64,000 nt of DNA from Streptosporangium carneum (GCF_027922005.1 NZ_BSEV01000001.1:87638-151637), one strand, 5' to 3'; shown: positions 1 through 9,204, counted from the first letter of the stretch. Program-made: numbers and translations. Notes: generated from the letters alone by a model not told the origin.

Positions 1-699
1 GGAGCGTATCTACGCCTGCTGGAGGGACGACGGTCGCGCGCGGTGGCCGAGGCACGGCGTGACCAACGCCTGGAGCTGGCTCAGGACCTGCACGACTTCG
101 TCGCCCACGACGTCAGCGCCATCGTCGCCCAGGCCCAGGCCGGGCAGCTGGTCGCCGCCGGCGACCCGCAGCGGGCCGTCGCCCTGTTCGCCGGGGTCGA
201 GCAGGCCGGTCTTCGGGCTCTGGCGTCGATGGACGAGGCCGTCGACGCCCTGCATCCCGACCGCCGTGGAGATCGCGCACCGCTGCCCGGCCTCGGCGAG
301 TTGCCTGAGCTGACCGTACGGTATTCGGCCGCCGGACCGGCCCAGGTGCGCCTGAGCCTTGAGCCTGACCTGGAAGTCTCCCGGGAGGCGGCCACCACGG
401 CCTACCGTGTCGTCATGGAGGCCCTCACCAACGTGCGGCGGCACGCGCCCGCCGCCACCACGGTCGACGTGGAGGTCCGCCGCGTCCGCGACACCGCGCT
501 CGAGGTCGTCGTCACCAACGACCTCGGCCACGACGGCTCCGGCGGCTTCCTCGCGCGTCCCGGCTCGCGGACGGGCGGGCTGGGACTGCAGGGCCTGGCC
601 GAGCGCGTGCGCGCGCTGGGCGGCTCGTTGACCGCGGGCCCGCACGAGCACGGCTGGCGGGTCCAGGCGGTCCTGCCCCATCGGACGGGGAGCTCATGA
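1..699 (+). CDS. Sensor histidine kinase, NarL/DesK type (5'-truncated by window edge)
   Basis: The reading frame is open from base 1, so the N-terminal sensor part lies upstream of the window. The visible part starts with a helix followed by DLHDFVAHDVSAI, the HisKA_3 dimerisation/phosphoacceptor motif; the second His of this stretch is the likely phosphorylation site. A HATPase region follows, with an N-box in EALTNVRRHAP and a glycine-rich G-box near GGLGLQGLAERV. It would autophosphorylate and pass the phosphate to the response regulator directly downstream, which overlaps it by ATGA. A GTG at 43 could be mistaken for a start, but it falls inside the conserved helix, so the gene is better read as truncated. 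The signal sensed cannot be told from what is visible. Confidence 0.88.
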   Translation, partial: GAYLRLLEGRRSRAVAEARRDQRLELAQDLHDFVAHDVSAIVAQAQAGQLVAAGDPQRAVALFAGVEQAGLRALASMDEAVDALHPDRRGDRAPLPGLGELPELTVRYSAAGPAQVRLSLEPDLEVSREAATTAYRVVMEALTNVRRHAPAATTVDVEVRRVRDTALEVVVTNDLGHDGSGGFLARPGSRTGGLGLQGLAERVRALGGSLTAGPHEHGWRVQAVLPHRTGSS

Positions 700-1367
700 T
701 CAGCGTTTTGATCGCCGACGACCAGGAGGAGATCCGCGGCGCGTTCCGCCTCATCCTGGAGGCGCAACCGGACATGCGGGTGGTGGCAGAGGCCGCCGAC
801 GGCGCCACGGCCGTCGCGCTGGCCCGCCGGCACCGGCCCGACGTGGTCCTCGCCGACATCCGGATGCCCGCGCTCGACGGCCTGGCGGTGACCCGCGCGT
901 TGAGCGGACCGGGTGTCGCCGACCCGATCCGGGTCGTCGTGGTCACCACCTTCGACCTGGACGAGTACGTCGACGCCGCACTCCGCGACGGCGCCTGCGG
1001 CTTCCTGCTCAAACGATCCGGTCCGACTCTGCTGGTCGAGGCCGTGCGCGCGGCCGTCGCCGGTGACGCGCTCATCAGTCCGCAGATCACCGTCCGGCTC
1101 CTGCACCGCCTCGCCCGCCCGCGGGCGGTGACGACGTCCCGCGCCGTGACCGAGCCGCTCACCCCGCGCGAGACCGACGTGGCCCGAGGAGTCGCCGCGG
1201 GCAGGACCAACGCCGAGATCGCCGCCGACCTCTATCTGTCCCCCGGCACCGTGAAGAACCACATCGCCACCGTCCAGCGCAAGCTGGGCGTGCGCAACCG
1301 GGTGGGCATAGCCACGTGGGCCTGGGACAACGAGATCCTCACCGGCGACCCGCCTCCCGCCCCCTGA
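696..1367 (+). CDS. NarL/FixJ-family response regulator
   Basis: A protein of 223 residues with an N-terminal receiver domain (phosphoacceptor Asp in VLADIRMPALDG, conserved Thr in VVVTTFD, Lys in LLKRSGP) and a C-terminal LuxR-type helix-turn-helix around residues 155-210 (LTPRETDVARGVAAGRTNAE, then a recognition helix in LSPGTVKNHI). It is the DNA-binding partner of the upstream kinase, with which it shares an ATGA overlap. The downstream P450 gene is 345 bp away, so co-regulation is possible but not shown. All key receiver residues look intact. Confidence 0.93.
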   Translation: MISVLIADDQEEIRGAFRLILEAQPDMRVVAEAADGATAVALARRHRPDVVLADIRMPALDGLAVTRALSGPGVADPIRVVVVTTFDLDEYVDAALRDGACGFLLKRSGPTLLVEAVRAAVAGDALISPQITVRLLHRLARPRAVTTSRAVTEPLTPRETDVARGVAAGRTNAEIAADLYLSPGTVKNHIATVQRKLGVRNRVGIATWAWDNEILTGDPPPAP

Positions 1368-1712
1368 CCGCGGGGAGCCCTCGGCCGCGGTGAGGGCGGT
1401 TCCACGGGACGACGCCCACCGGAGCCGCGGGTGGGACAGTCGGTGATCAGCCGTGCCGGCCGCCGTACGAACATGAACCCGGATCACCCCGGAGGGTCTC
1501 CGGCCTGGAGCCGCCCCGGGGAATCGAACAGCTCCACTGAGGCGTCCGCGGTCGGGCAGGATGTCCGCGCCGCGTTGACGTTCCGGGGAGGCAGGGCGGC
1601 GGACCCTTTCCAGGGCGTGAAGGTGTCCGAAACCGGTTGTTGACCGGGGGCGGCCCCGTGCATACGTTCCGCTTGGGCCGCCTGTGCGGCGCCCGGACCG
1701 AAAAGGGGTGCG
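1368..1712. other. Intergenic region, no gene seen
   Basis: This 345 bp gap separates the response regulator from the P450 gene. I see no plausible coding frame, RNA gene or strong hairpin. It probably holds the P450 promoter, but no convincing -35/-10 pair stands out. Confidence 0.5.
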
Positions 1713-2927
1713 ATGACCGCCGAAGTCAGCCCGAACAAGGACATCGTCCCTGGACCGCTGGGCACGCCGCCGCCGGAGTTCGCGCGACGCCACGAGGAGG
1801 GGCCGCTTGACCTGGCCGCCATGCCGAGCGGGGATCTGGTGCCGGTGGCCGTCAGATACGAGGACGTGCGGACCCTGCTGGGCTCGGCGGCCTCCAGCCG
1901 CAACCTGCGCCTTCCAGGCCTGCCGCGGCTGGTGAGCGGCACGGGCATCGACGACGACCCCGACGCGCTGATCAACCAGGACCCTCCGGAGCACACCCGC
2001 TACCGGCGGATCATGCACGGGGCCTTCACACCCCGCCGGACCGAGCCGTGGCGCCCCTGGATCGCGACGATCGCCGGTGAGCTGCTCGACGGGCTGGGGG
2101 AGGAGTTCGACCTGGTGGACGCGTTCGCGGTGCGGCTGCCCGGCCAGGTCATCTGCCGCCTGCTCGGCGTCCCGTACGACGACTACGACCGGTTCATGGC
2201 CTGGACGGACATGTTCCTCACCACCTCCACCGCGACCGAGCAGGTCCGCTACCAGGGCTACACCGAGTTCATGGCCTACGCCCGCGACCTGGTGGCCCGC
2301 CACCGCGCGCGACCCGGCGACGACCTCATCGACCTGCTCGTGCAGGCCCGCGACGACGAGGACCGGCTGAGCGAGGGCGAGCTGGTCAACACCGTGTTCT
2401 CGCTGATCACCGCAGGGCACGAGACGACCGCCTCGATGGTGTCCAAGGGAGTCTTCCGCCTCATGCTCCACCGTGGGCAGTGGGACGAGCTGGTCGCTCA
2501 GCCGGATCTGGCGCCCATCGCGGCCGAGGAGATCCTGCGCTACGACGGGCCGCCGGCCAGTGCGTTCATGCGCCGGATGACCGAGGACGTCGAGCTGTCA
2601 GGCGGCACCCTGAAGGCCGGGACGGTCGTGATGCCCAACCTCAACGCCGCCAACCACGACCCCCGCGCCTTCCCCGAGCCGGAGCGCTTCGACATCCACC
2701 GCTTCGGCGCGCAGCCGCCGCACCCGCACCTGGCCTTCGGGTACGGCGCGCACCGCTGCCTGGCCGCCGCGCTGGCCAGGGTGGAGCTCACCGAGGCCGT
2801 CAGGGCGCTGGCGGTCAGAAGGCCCGGGCTGCGGCTGGCCGTTCCGGCCGAGGACGTCGAGTGGAGCGACGGCCTGACCTACCGCCCCGTCGCCCTGCCG
2901 GTCACCTCGGCCGGCCCCGGCTCCTGA
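1713..2927 (+). CDS. Cytochrome P450
   Basis: A protein of 404 residues, the usual length of a soluble bacterial class I P450. The I-helix oxygen-activation motif is ITAGHETTAS (near residue 232), the K-helix ExxR motif is EEILR, and the haem-binding loop is FGYGAHRCLAAALAR with the axial Cys near residue 351. An early NQDPPEHTRYRRI segment is typical of actinobacterial CYP families acting on secondary metabolites or xenobiotics. No ferredoxin or reductase gene is next to it, so it must borrow redox partners encoded elsewhere. The substrate cannot be assigned. The ATG start follows an AAAAGGGG stretch that can serve as ribosome binding site. Confidence 0.95.
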   Translation: MTAEVSPNKDIVPGPLGTPPPEFARRHEEGPLDLAAMPSGDLVPVAVRYEDVRTLLGSAASSRNLRLPGLPRLVSGTGIDDDPDALINQDPPEHTRYRRIMHGAFTPRRTEPWRPWIATIAGELLDGLGEEFDLVDAFAVRLPGQVICRLLGVPYDDYDRFMAWTDMFLTTSTATEQVRYQGYTEFMAYARDLVARHRARPGDDLIDLLVQARDDEDRLSEGELVNTVFSLITAGHETTASMVSKGVFRLMLHRGQWDELVAQPDLAPIAAEEILRYDGPPASAFMRRMTEDVELSGGTLKAGTVVMPNLNAANHDPRAFPEPERFDIHRFGAQPPHPHLAFGYGAHRCLAAALARVELTEAVRALAVRRPGLRLAVPAEDVEWSDGLTYRPVALPVTSAGPGS

Positions 2928-3020
2928 CACGAGGAGCCGGGACCGACCCGTGTTCCCGCCATCCCTTCCCCCACCCCCGAGGCGGGGAAGAGCATGGCCT
3001 GGCGGGAAACGCGCGGGTGG

Positions 3021-3545
3021 CTAGTTCTCCTCGTACGGCGCGGGCGGCGCCAGGGGGGCGCACTTCTCGTGGACCCGCAGCCATGCGGGCGACTTGGGCT
3101 TGAGCTCCTTGAAGTCGGCGGGCTTCTCCTCATCCGGGGTGATGGCCTGCCAGGCGCCCCCCTCACGCAGGCACTTGGCCCACACGGCGAACTTGGCGTC
3201 CTCGTCGGGCGAGGACGGCTCACTGCCGCCCAGGATCACCGAGTTCCACTCCTTGCACGCCTTCATGGCGGCGTCGAGCTTGGCCTGGGTGACCTTGGTG
3301 ACGGCGCTGGTGTCGAGGTCCTTGCCCTTGACCGGGTCCGGGACGTCGATTCCGTTCTCCCGCATGCACCCGGCGAACTTCACCGCGGTCTCATGCCAGC
3401 TGGGCTTGGCCGAGGCCGAAGCGCTCGTGGAAGGGCTCGCGGCAGGACTCGACGCGCTGGCGAAGCTCTGGGCTCCGCACGCCGCGCTCAGCGCCAGGGC
3501 GGGAAGGGCAGCCAGGACGGCGAGACGCCGCTTAGTGATCAACAC
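3021..3545 (-). CDS. Small secreted lipoprotein with duplicated Cys motif
   Basis: I place the start at GTG 3545 because GGAGGAAACC lies directly upstream; the open frame extends further but without such a site. The 174-residue product has a lipoprotein signal with lipobox LSAAC, then a Ser/Ala-rich linker. It carries two Cys-containing motifs, FAGCMRENGIDVPDP and a diverged second copy around WAKCLREGG, plus single Cys residues near CKEW and EKCAP. The C-M-R-x-N-G-x3-PDP motif recurs in actinobacterial secreted proteins of unknown role. It is transcribed divergently from an OmpR-type two-component system, so it may be that system's target or accessory sensor, which is an inference from position only. 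Confidence 0.85.
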   Translation of the reverse strand: MLITKRRLAVLAALPALALSAACGAQSFASASSPAASPSTSASASAKPSWHETAVKFAGCMRENGIDVPDPVKGKDLDTSAVTKVTQAKLDAAMKACKEWNSVILGGSEPSSPDEDAKFAVWAKCLREGGAWQAITPDEEKPADFKELKPKSPAWLRVHEKCAPLAPPAPYEEN

Positions 3546-3682
3546 GGTTTCCTCCGATGGGTCGGCTGACTGCCCATCACCCTGATCCACCCCTGTGAGC
3601 GCCCCGTCCGCACCATGTCATGAACGTGTAATAGCTTCCAGGTCCGGACAAATCGCAACTAGGAGCCGCCGATACTGGACGC

Positions 3683-4357
3683 ATGGCTCGCGTGTTGCTG
3701 ATCGAGGACGACATGAACGTCAGGGACGCCCTGACACTCGCCCTCAAAGGCAGGGATCACGAGGTCGAATCGGCGGCATCCGGGGAGGAAGGGCTGGAAC
3801 TGCTGGCACGCTTCGCCGCCGACGTGGTCGTGCTCGACCTCATGCTGCCCGGCATCGACGGGTTCGAGGTCTGCCGGCGCATCCGCGCCACCGCCTCCAC
3901 CTCGATCGTGATGCTGAGCGCGCGGGGCGACGACTTCGACGTGGTCGGCGGTCTGGAGGCCGGCGCGGACGACTACGTGGTCAAGCCGGTGCGGTCGCAG
4001 GTGCTGGAGGCCCGGATCAGGGCGGTGCTGCGCCGTACCGACAGTGTGCCCTCGCCCGTGGAGACCTACGGCGAGCTGCGCGTGGACCGCGCCTCCCTGA
4101 CCGTGAGCAGGGGCGGGCGGCGGATCGCGCTGCCGCCGATGGAGCTGCGGCTGCTGCTGTACCTGTCGGCCGCGCCCGGGCAGGTCTTCAGCAGGCAGCA
4201 GTTGCTGGAGTCGGTGTGGGAGCACGACTACCTGGGCGACTCGCGGCTGGTGGACGCGTGTGTGCAGCGGCTGCGATCCAAGATCGAGAACGTGTCGGCC
4301 GAGCCGAGGTACGTGCAGACCGTGCGCGGATTCGGTTATCGCTTCGGGCCGGTATGA
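3683..4357 (+). CDS. OmpR-family response regulator
   Basis: A protein of 224 residues with a receiver domain (acidic pair in LIEDDMN, phosphoacceptor Asp in VVLDLMLPGIDGFEV, Lys in DDYVVKPV) and a C-terminal winged helix ending in the characteristic YVQTVRGFGYRFGPV. The gene overlaps the histidine kinase downstream by ATGA, so the two are translationally coupled. It would activate or repress target promoters when phosphorylated. The lipoprotein genes on either side of the pair are the obvious candidate targets. Confidence 0.95.
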   Translation: MARVLLIEDDMNVRDALTLALKGRDHEVESAASGEEGLELLARFAADVVVLDLMLPGIDGFEVCRRIRATASTSIVMLSARGDDFDVVGGLEAGADDYVVKPVRSQVLEARIRAVLRRTDSVPSPVETYGELRVDRASLTVSRGGRRIALPPMELRLLLYLSAAPGQVFSRQQLLESVWEHDYLGDSRLVDACVQRLRSKIENVSAEPRYVQTVRGFGYRFGPV

Positions 4358-5769
4358 CCTGGCTGCGGGGACTGCGGGCCCGGCTGGTGATCACGTTCGT
4401 GCTGGTGGGCGGGCTGAGCGTGGTGGGGGCCGCCGGGCTGACCTACTACAAGGCGCAGCTCAACCTGCTGACCGGAGTGCAGAACCGGTTGCTGAAAGAC
4501 TTCAGGAACCGGGTTCTGCTGCTGTCGCGCGACGTCGCGCTGCCCGCAGGCGACGCGGAGCTCGCCCTGCTGGCCGAGGACCTCGAGGTGGGCGACCGCA
4601 AGGTGTACGTGGTCAAGGACGGCGCCATCCCCGGCGACGCCCGTGTCACCGCCGAACTGCGCGCGCGCGTTCTGCGGCGGCCTGAGCTGGCCTGGCAGCG
4701 GGTGACCCGCGACGGCGTGCCGTACCTCGTGGGCGGCAGCAGGGTCATGCTCAGCGCGGGCGGCACGCCGTCGGGGATCACCATCTACCTCGTCGAGTCG
4801 CTCGAGCAGGCCGCCTCCGACCAGGCGGCCGTGCTGAGCGCCGCGCAGACGGCGGCCCTGCCCGCCGTGCTGCTGGCGGTGCTGGCCGGGCTGCTGGCCG
4901 CGCGCGGCGTGCTGCGCCCGGTCGCCGACCTGGACCGCGCGGCCCGGCGGCTGGGCGAAGGACGGCTGGAGACCCGCCTGCCCGTACGCGGCGGCGACGA
5001 GCTGGCACGGCTGGCGGGACGGTTCAACGAGACCGCCGCCGCGCTGGAACGCTCGGTCGGCGAACTGCGCGAGATGGAGGCCAGGTCGCGGCGGTTCGTC
5101 GCCGACGTCTCCCACGAGCTGCGCACCCCACTGGCCGCCGCCACCGCCGTCACCGACGTCCTCGAAGCCGGCGCCGACCGGCTGGACGCCGACGCCGGGA
5201 CCGCCGCCCGGCTGGTCACCGCCGAGATCACCCGCCTCACCAAGCTCGTCGACGACCTGATGGAGATCTCCCGCTTCGACGCCGGAGCCGCCGTGCTCAA
5301 CCTCAACGAGGTGGACGTCGGCCCCGCCGTCGCCGCCTGCCTGCGCTCACGCGGCTGGAGTTCCGACGTCACCGTGGACCTGCCGCCGGACATCCGTGTT
5401 CCCCTCGACCCGCGCCGCCTTGACGTCATCGTCGCCAACCTCGTCGGCAACGCGCTGCGGCACGGCGCGCCGCCCGTCACGGTCCGGGTGCGCGTCACCG
5501 GCCAGGCCGTCGCCGTCGAGGTCGCCGACCACGGGCCGGGCCTGCCCGCCGACGTCCTCCCCCACGTCTTCGAACGCTTCTATAAGGCCGACGCCGCCCG
5601 CGCCCGCTCGGAGGGCAGCGGCCTGGGCCTGGCCATCGCCCGCGAGAACGCCCTCCTGCACGGCGGCGACCTGACCGTCGCCCCCGGCCCCGGAGCCGTC
5701 TTCACCCTCACCCTGCCGAGGACCCGCCCTGCCGGGAAAGCGCCTGCCAGACCGGGGAGGCGCCCGTGA
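4354..5769 (+). CDS. HAMP-domain sensor histidine kinase
   Basis: The start chosen is ATG 4354, overlapping the regulator stop; the longer open frame upstream is only readthrough of the regulator region. The 471-residue protein has an N-terminal membrane helix (about residues 10-30), an extracytoplasmic sensor of roughly 130 residues, a second helix (TAALPAVLLAVLAGLLAARG), a HAMP linker, a HisKA box SHELRTPLAAATAV with the phosphoacceptor His, and a HATPase domain (NLVGNALRHGA, DHGPGLP, GSGLGLAIAREN). It is the membrane partner of the OmpR-type regulator. It overlaps the following lipoprotein gene by 4 bp, which suggests one transcript for all three genes. Confidence 0.95.
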   Translation: MTWLRGLRARLVITFVLVGGLSVVGAAGLTYYKAQLNLLTGVQNRLLKDFRNRVLLLSRDVALPAGDAELALLAEDLEVGDRKVYVVKDGAIPGDARVTAELRARVLRRPELAWQRVTRDGVPYLVGGSRVMLSAGGTPSGITIYLVESLEQAASDQAAVLSAAQTAALPAVLLAVLAGLLAARGVLRPVADLDRAARRLGEGRLETRLPVRGGDELARLAGRFNETAAALERSVGELREMEARSRRFVADVSHELRTPLAAATAVTDVLEAGADRLDADAGTAARLVTAEITRLTKLVDDLMEISRFDAGAAVLNLNEVDVGPAVAACLRSRGWSSDVTVDLPPDIRVPLDPRRLDVIVANLVGNALRHGAPPVTVRVRVTGQAVAVEVADHGPGLPADVLPHVFERFYKADAARARSEGSGLGLAIARENALLHGGDLTVAPGPGAVFTLTLPRTRPAGKAPARPGRRP

Positions 5770-6248
5770 GAACCTGGCCCCTCGCCCTGCTCCTGGCAGC
5801 CTGCGCGGCCTGCGGAGTCGGCCCCAGTAAGGTGATCGGCGCCGGGGAACCCGCCCGCGGCTTCGTCCTGGGCACCCCCCTGTACTTCGTGCGGCTCGAC
5901 CGCCTCGTCTCCATCAGCCGCCCCGTGGGCCCGCTGGAGGCCGCCGAAGCCGTCGAACTGCTGGCCGAGGGGCCCACCTCGAAGGAATACGACCGCAACT
6001 TCGACACCCGTCTGCCCAAGAACATGGCCGTCCGGGTGAACGACGACGGGTTCACCCTGGAAAAGAGCGCCCCGATGCTGGTGAACGGCCGATGGCTGTC
6101 GCCGGTCTCCCGCCTGTCACGGATGGCGACCGGGCAGCTCGTCTGCACGATCGCCGCCGCCACCGCCGCCAAGCGCGGCATGGACGTGGACGACGTGCGG
6201 GTGACCGTACCAGACAAGAGGCAGGTGCGCTGCAAGGACTTCAGCTGA
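5766..6248 (+). CDS. GerMN-like lipoprotein
   Basis: A protein of 160 residues with a short signal peptide and lipobox-like AACAACG (lipid-modified Cys near residue 13 or 16). The mature part has the features of a small GerMN-type domain: a strand LYFVRLDRLVSISRPV, then a helix with EAVELLAEGPTSKE, then a second half with VRVNDDG. GerMN domains sit outside the membrane in actinobacterial two-component operons, such as the LpqB lipoprotein beside MtrAB. It overlaps the kinase stop by ATGA, so it probably works with this kinase, for example as a modulator of its sensor domain. That role is inferred from context. Confidence 0.85.
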   Translation: MRTWPLALLLAACAACGVGPSKVIGAGEPARGFVLGTPLYFVRLDRLVSISRPVGPLEAAEAVELLAEGPTSKEYDRNFDTRLPKNMAVRVNDDGFTLEKSAPMLVNGRWLSPVSRLSRMATGQLVCTIAAATAAKRGMDVDDVRVTVPDKRQVRCKDFS

Positions 6249-6326
6249 GATGCGGGCCGGGGCTCCCGGGCGTCGTGCCGACGCGTGCGAACGCGGCCGG
6301 CCCCCACCAGGCGATGTATAGAAATC

Positions 6327-6378
6327 TTGACATGATGTCGGCTCTGTTTTACCTTCCTTCATGTCGGCTATTTTTTAC
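6327..6378 (+). promoter_or_regulatory. Promoter region with direct repeats upstream of membrane protein/Xre pair
   Basis: TTGACA at 6327-6332 is followed, after 17 bases, by TACCTT at 6350, giving a plausible -35/-10 pair. Two direct repeats, ATGTCGGCTCTGTTTTAC (6335-6352) and ATGTCGGCTATTTTTTAC (6361-6378), differ at two positions and are 26 bp apart, overlapping the core promoter and the leader. The arrangement suits binding by the Xre-type regulator encoded as the second gene of this operon, which is an inference. Confidence 0.55.
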
Positions 6379-6389
6379 ACGGGAGCGAC

Positions 6390-6809
6390 ATGTCGTACGA
6401 GGAGAAGGGCAAGTGGATCTACCTCCTGGTGATCCTCGGCACCTACGGGGCGTACGTCGCCGTCATTCTCAGTCGCACGCGGGGCGTCCCCCTCGCCGAA
6501 GTGGCCTACGTGTCGCCGATGCTGTGGTCCATCGGCGTCTCCATCGTCCTGTCGATCGTCGGCCGCATCGTGGTCGAGATCGCCAAGCCCAGCGAGTCCT
6601 ACAAGATCGACGTCCGTGACCGGGACATCAACCGGTTCGGCGAGTACGTCGGCGGCACCGTCCTCGGCGTCGCCATGGTGGTGCCGTTCGGCCTGGTCAT
6701 GCTGGAGACCGACTACTTCTGGATCGCCAACGCGATCTACGCGGCATTCGTCGTGTCGGCGCTCACCAGCACCTGCCTGAAGCTTGTCGCCTATCGGCGG
6801 GGCCTGTAG
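6390..6809 (+). CDS. Small four-helix membrane protein
   Basis: A protein of 139 residues with four hydrophobic segments (about 10-28, 43-62, 88-106 and 112-130) and a charged cytoplasmic loop around [21 protein letters not shown] good ribosome binding site (GGGAG) precedes the ATG. Only 2 bp separate it from a small Xre-type regulator gene. Pairs of a multi-helix membrane protein with a YozG/SdpR-like or Xre regulator are common in bacteria; the function of the membrane partner is not established. I do not recognise a named family with certainty. Confidence 0.85.
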   Translation: MSYEEKGKWIYLLVILGTYGAYVAVILSRTRGVPLAEVAYVSPMLWSIGVSIVLSIVGRIVVEIAKPSESYKIDVRDRDINRFGEYVGGTVLGVAMVVPFGLVMLETDYFWIANAIYAAFVVSALTSTCLKLVAYRRGL

Positions 6810-6811
6810 CC

Positions 6812-7036
6812 ATGGGCAAGCCCACCAAGGTCACCAATTCCATCCGCGCCCTGCGGTTCGCCCACGGCGAGATGACCCAGTCCGATCTCGCCAAACGCGT
6901 CGGCGTCACCCGGCAGACCATCATCGCCATCGAACAAGGACGCTACTCGCCCTCTCTCGAAATGGCCTTCCAGATCGCCCGCGTGTTCAAGGCGCCGCTC
7001 GACCACGTCTTCCAGTATCCGGACACCGAGGACTAG
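6812..7036 (+). CDS. Xre-family HTH transcriptional regulator
   Basis: A protein of 74 residues consisting almost entirely of a Cro/C1-type helix-turn-helix: [20 protein letters not shown] covers the two helices of the HTH, followed by the [20 protein letters not shown] segment typical of the YozG-like group. It sits 2 bp after the membrane protein gene, so both are on one transcript and it likely autoregulates it. The direct repeats upstream at 6335-6378 are the likely operator. Confidence 0.92.
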   Translation: MGKPTKVTNSIRALRFAHGEMTQSDLAKRVGVTRQTIIAIEQGRYSPSLEMAFQIARVFKAPLDHVFQYPDTED

Positions 7037-7114
7037 ACCCCCGCACCGACACCCCGGGGCCACAAGGGGATTGCCCACGGCCCTCCACAGCACGCCCAAA
7101 ATCAGGGAGAAACC

Positions 7115-7825
7115 ATGAGTTCGCCCAAGCGCGTGGCCAGAATCGCCGGAGTCCTCTACCTCATCGTCGCCCTCTGCGGGTTCTTCGCCCACTTCTATGC
7201 CCGCGCCGCCGTACGTGTGCCGGGCGACGCCGCCGCCACCACCGAGAACATCGTGGCGCACGCGACCCTCTTCCGGCTCGGCTTCGTGGCCGACCTGCTG
7301 ACCGCCACCAGTTCCATCCTGGTGGCGATGACGCTCTACCGGCTCTTCAAGCACGTCAACAAGGACGTCGCAGCCGCGCTGGTGGTCTTCATGGCCATCG
7401 GCACGGGGATGATCCTGGTCAACCTGATCTTCCATTTCGCCGCGCTGCTGGTCGCCACCGACGCCTCCTACGCCGCCGCCCCGGGCACCGGCGGGTCCGA
7501 CGCCCTGGTCCTGCTCCTGGTGGACATGCACTGGTACGGGTACGCGATCGGCGGGATCATGTTCGGCCTGTGGCTGCTGCCGATGGGGTACCTCGTCTAC
7601 ACCTCGGGCATGTTCCCGCGTGCCCTGGGCGTCGTGCTGATGATCGCGTGCTTCGGCTACCTGCTCGACACCCTGACGAGATTCCTCCTGCCGGATCTCG
7701 GGGAGACCCTCTCCGCGATCCTCACCACGCCGGCCGCCGTCGCCGAACTCTGGATGGTCGGGTACCTGCTCGTGATCGGCGTGAGAACGCCCAAGGCGAC
7801 GCGCCCCGCACCGGTCACCCCGTGA
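7115..7825 (+). CDS. DUF4386-family membrane protein
   Basis: A protein of 236 residues with six to seven predicted membrane helices and the opening RVARIAGVLYLIVALCGFFA, which matches the DUF4386 family start. The segment RLGFVADLLTATSSILVAMT is likewise typical. An AGGGAGAAACC ribosome binding site precedes the ATG. The biochemical role of DUF4386 proteins is unknown. It may be cotranscribed with the upstream Xre gene, 78 bp away. Confidence 0.88.
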   Translation: MSSPKRVARIAGVLYLIVALCGFFAHFYARAAVRVPGDAAATTENIVAHATLFRLGFVADLLTATSSILVAMTLYRLFKHVNKDVAAALVVFMAIGTGMILVNLIFHFAALLVATDASYAAAPGTGGSDALVLLLVDMHWYGYAIGGIMFGLWLLPMGYLVYTSGMFPRALGVVLMIACFGYLLDTLTRFLLPDLGETLSAILTTPAAVAELWMVGYLLVIGVRTPKATRPAPVTP

Positions 7826-7989
7826 ACCCGAGGTCTCCCGGAAGGCGGGCCGCGTCCCCCAGCCGGCGACCGGCTCTCGGCGGAGGAGCCCTCGGCACCG
7901 CATCAGACGAATGACGGCCCCCCGGCCGTCGTCGAACTCACCGGACGAACAGGGGAGACATGACCCGGCCAGACGAGGAGGGCGCGCGG

Positions 7990-8952
7990 ATGAAGGCGAT
8001 GGTGTTCACCCGGTACGGCTCTCCGGATGTTCTCGCGCTCCAGGAGGTGACGAAGCCGGCTCCGGGTGACGACGATGTGCTGATAAAGGTGCGGGCGACG
8101 TCGGTGACGTCGGCGGAGTGCACGATGCGGAGGGGAAAGCCGTTATGGGGCCGAGTCATTCTTGGTCTCAGCAGACCGCGAAAGCGGATGCGGACCCTTG
8201 GCCTCGAAGTGGCCGGGGAGATCGAGTCGGTGGGCAGGAACGTACGGCGGTTCAGAAGGGGCGACCAGGTTTTCGGGTTCACCGGTTTCACCCTGGGCGC
8301 CTGCGCCGAGTACGCACGCCTGCCCGAGAAGGGGTCGCTGGCGCTGAAGCCCGTCAACCTGACCTACGAGGAGGCCGCCGCCGTCGTCGACGGGGCGTCG
8401 ACGGCGCTGTTCTTCCTCCGGGACAAGGCAAACGTCCAACGCGGCCAGAAAGTCCTCGTCAACGGCGCCTCGGGGAGCATCGGCACGTACGCGGTACAGC
8501 TCGCCAAGCACTTCGGGGCGGAGGTGACCGGGGTGTGCGGCACCGGGAACCTGGAACTGGTCAGGTCTCTGGGGGCTGACAAGGTGATCGACTACACCAG
8601 GGAGGACTTCACCCTGGGCGGCGAGACGTACGACGTCATCTTCGACACCGTGACCAAGAGTTCGTTCTTCCGGTGCAGGGGGGCCTTGAAGGACGACGGG
8701 TGCTACCTTCCGACGGCCGGGCTGATGAACAACGTCCTGATGCTGTGGACGTCGATGACGGGAGGCCGGCGGGTGATGACCGGCATGTCCGTCGAGAAGA
8801 ACGAAGCACTGAGCTTCCTCAGAGAGCTTGTCGAAGCCGGCAGCCTCAAAGTCGTCATAGACCGGCGCTATCGACTGGAACAGGCCGCCGACGCCCACCG
8901 CTACGTCGAAGCAGGCCACAAAATCGGAAATGTCGTAATAACTCTGGAGTAA
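7990..8952 (+). CDS. NAD(P)-dependent alcohol dehydrogenase / quinone oxidoreductase-like
   Basis: I choose ATG 7990, which has GAGGAGGG upstream and gives the standard start MKAMVFTRYGSPDVL; an in-frame ATG at 7960, also with a Shine-Dalgarno, would add ten residues. The 320-residue protein is a zinc-independent medium-chain dehydrogenase: an N-terminal GroES-like domain (VLIKVRATSVTSAE), then a Rossmann fold with NGASGSIGTYAVQLAKHFGA, and the GADKVIDYTREDF segment typical of quinone oxidoreductases. It would reduce a carbonyl or quinone with NADPH. The structural zinc Cys cluster is absent, as usual in this subgroup. The substrate is unknown. Confidence 0.92.
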   Translation: MKAMVFTRYGSPDVLALQEVTKPAPGDDDVLIKVRATSVTSAECTMRRGKPLWGRVILGLSRPRKRMRTLGLEVAGEIESVGRNVRRFRRGDQVFGFTGFTLGACAEYARLPEKGSLALKPVNLTYEEAAAVVDGASTALFFLRDKANVQRGQKVLVNGASGSIGTYAVQLAKHFGAEVTGVCGTGNLELVRSLGADKVIDYTREDFTLGGETYDVIFDTVTKSSFFRCRGALKDDGCYLPTAGLMNNVLMLWTSMTGGRRVMTGMSVEKNEALSFLRELVEAGSLKVVIDRRYRLEQAADAHRYVEAGHKIGNVVITLE

Positions 8953-9204
8953 GGCCCGCACGCCGCCAGCAGGAGGTCAGAGCCGAGGCCCGCTGACCGC
9001 GGCTTTAGACCGCCGAAGCCACACTGGACGCGTATAAGGACGCCGCGGGACTCCCCGCAGGCCCATGCGCGGCGGAGACCCGGTCCCGGTGCGACGGTAG
9101 CGCTGGCTGTACCGTCACGACTCCAGCGAGCGGGATTGATCATGACTCACCCCCGACGCCATGCTTGACAGCACCGCAAGCAGGCCATCAAGCAGGGAGT
9201 CCCC

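Noticed and set aside
402-2471. 689-codon open frame on the minus strand
   Set aside because: It is antisense to the kinase, response regulator and P450, whose conserved motifs make them the real genes.
6784-7914. 376-codon plus-strand frame
   Set aside because: It overlaps the Xre and DUF4386 genes in another frame and is Arg/Pro-rich without a domain.
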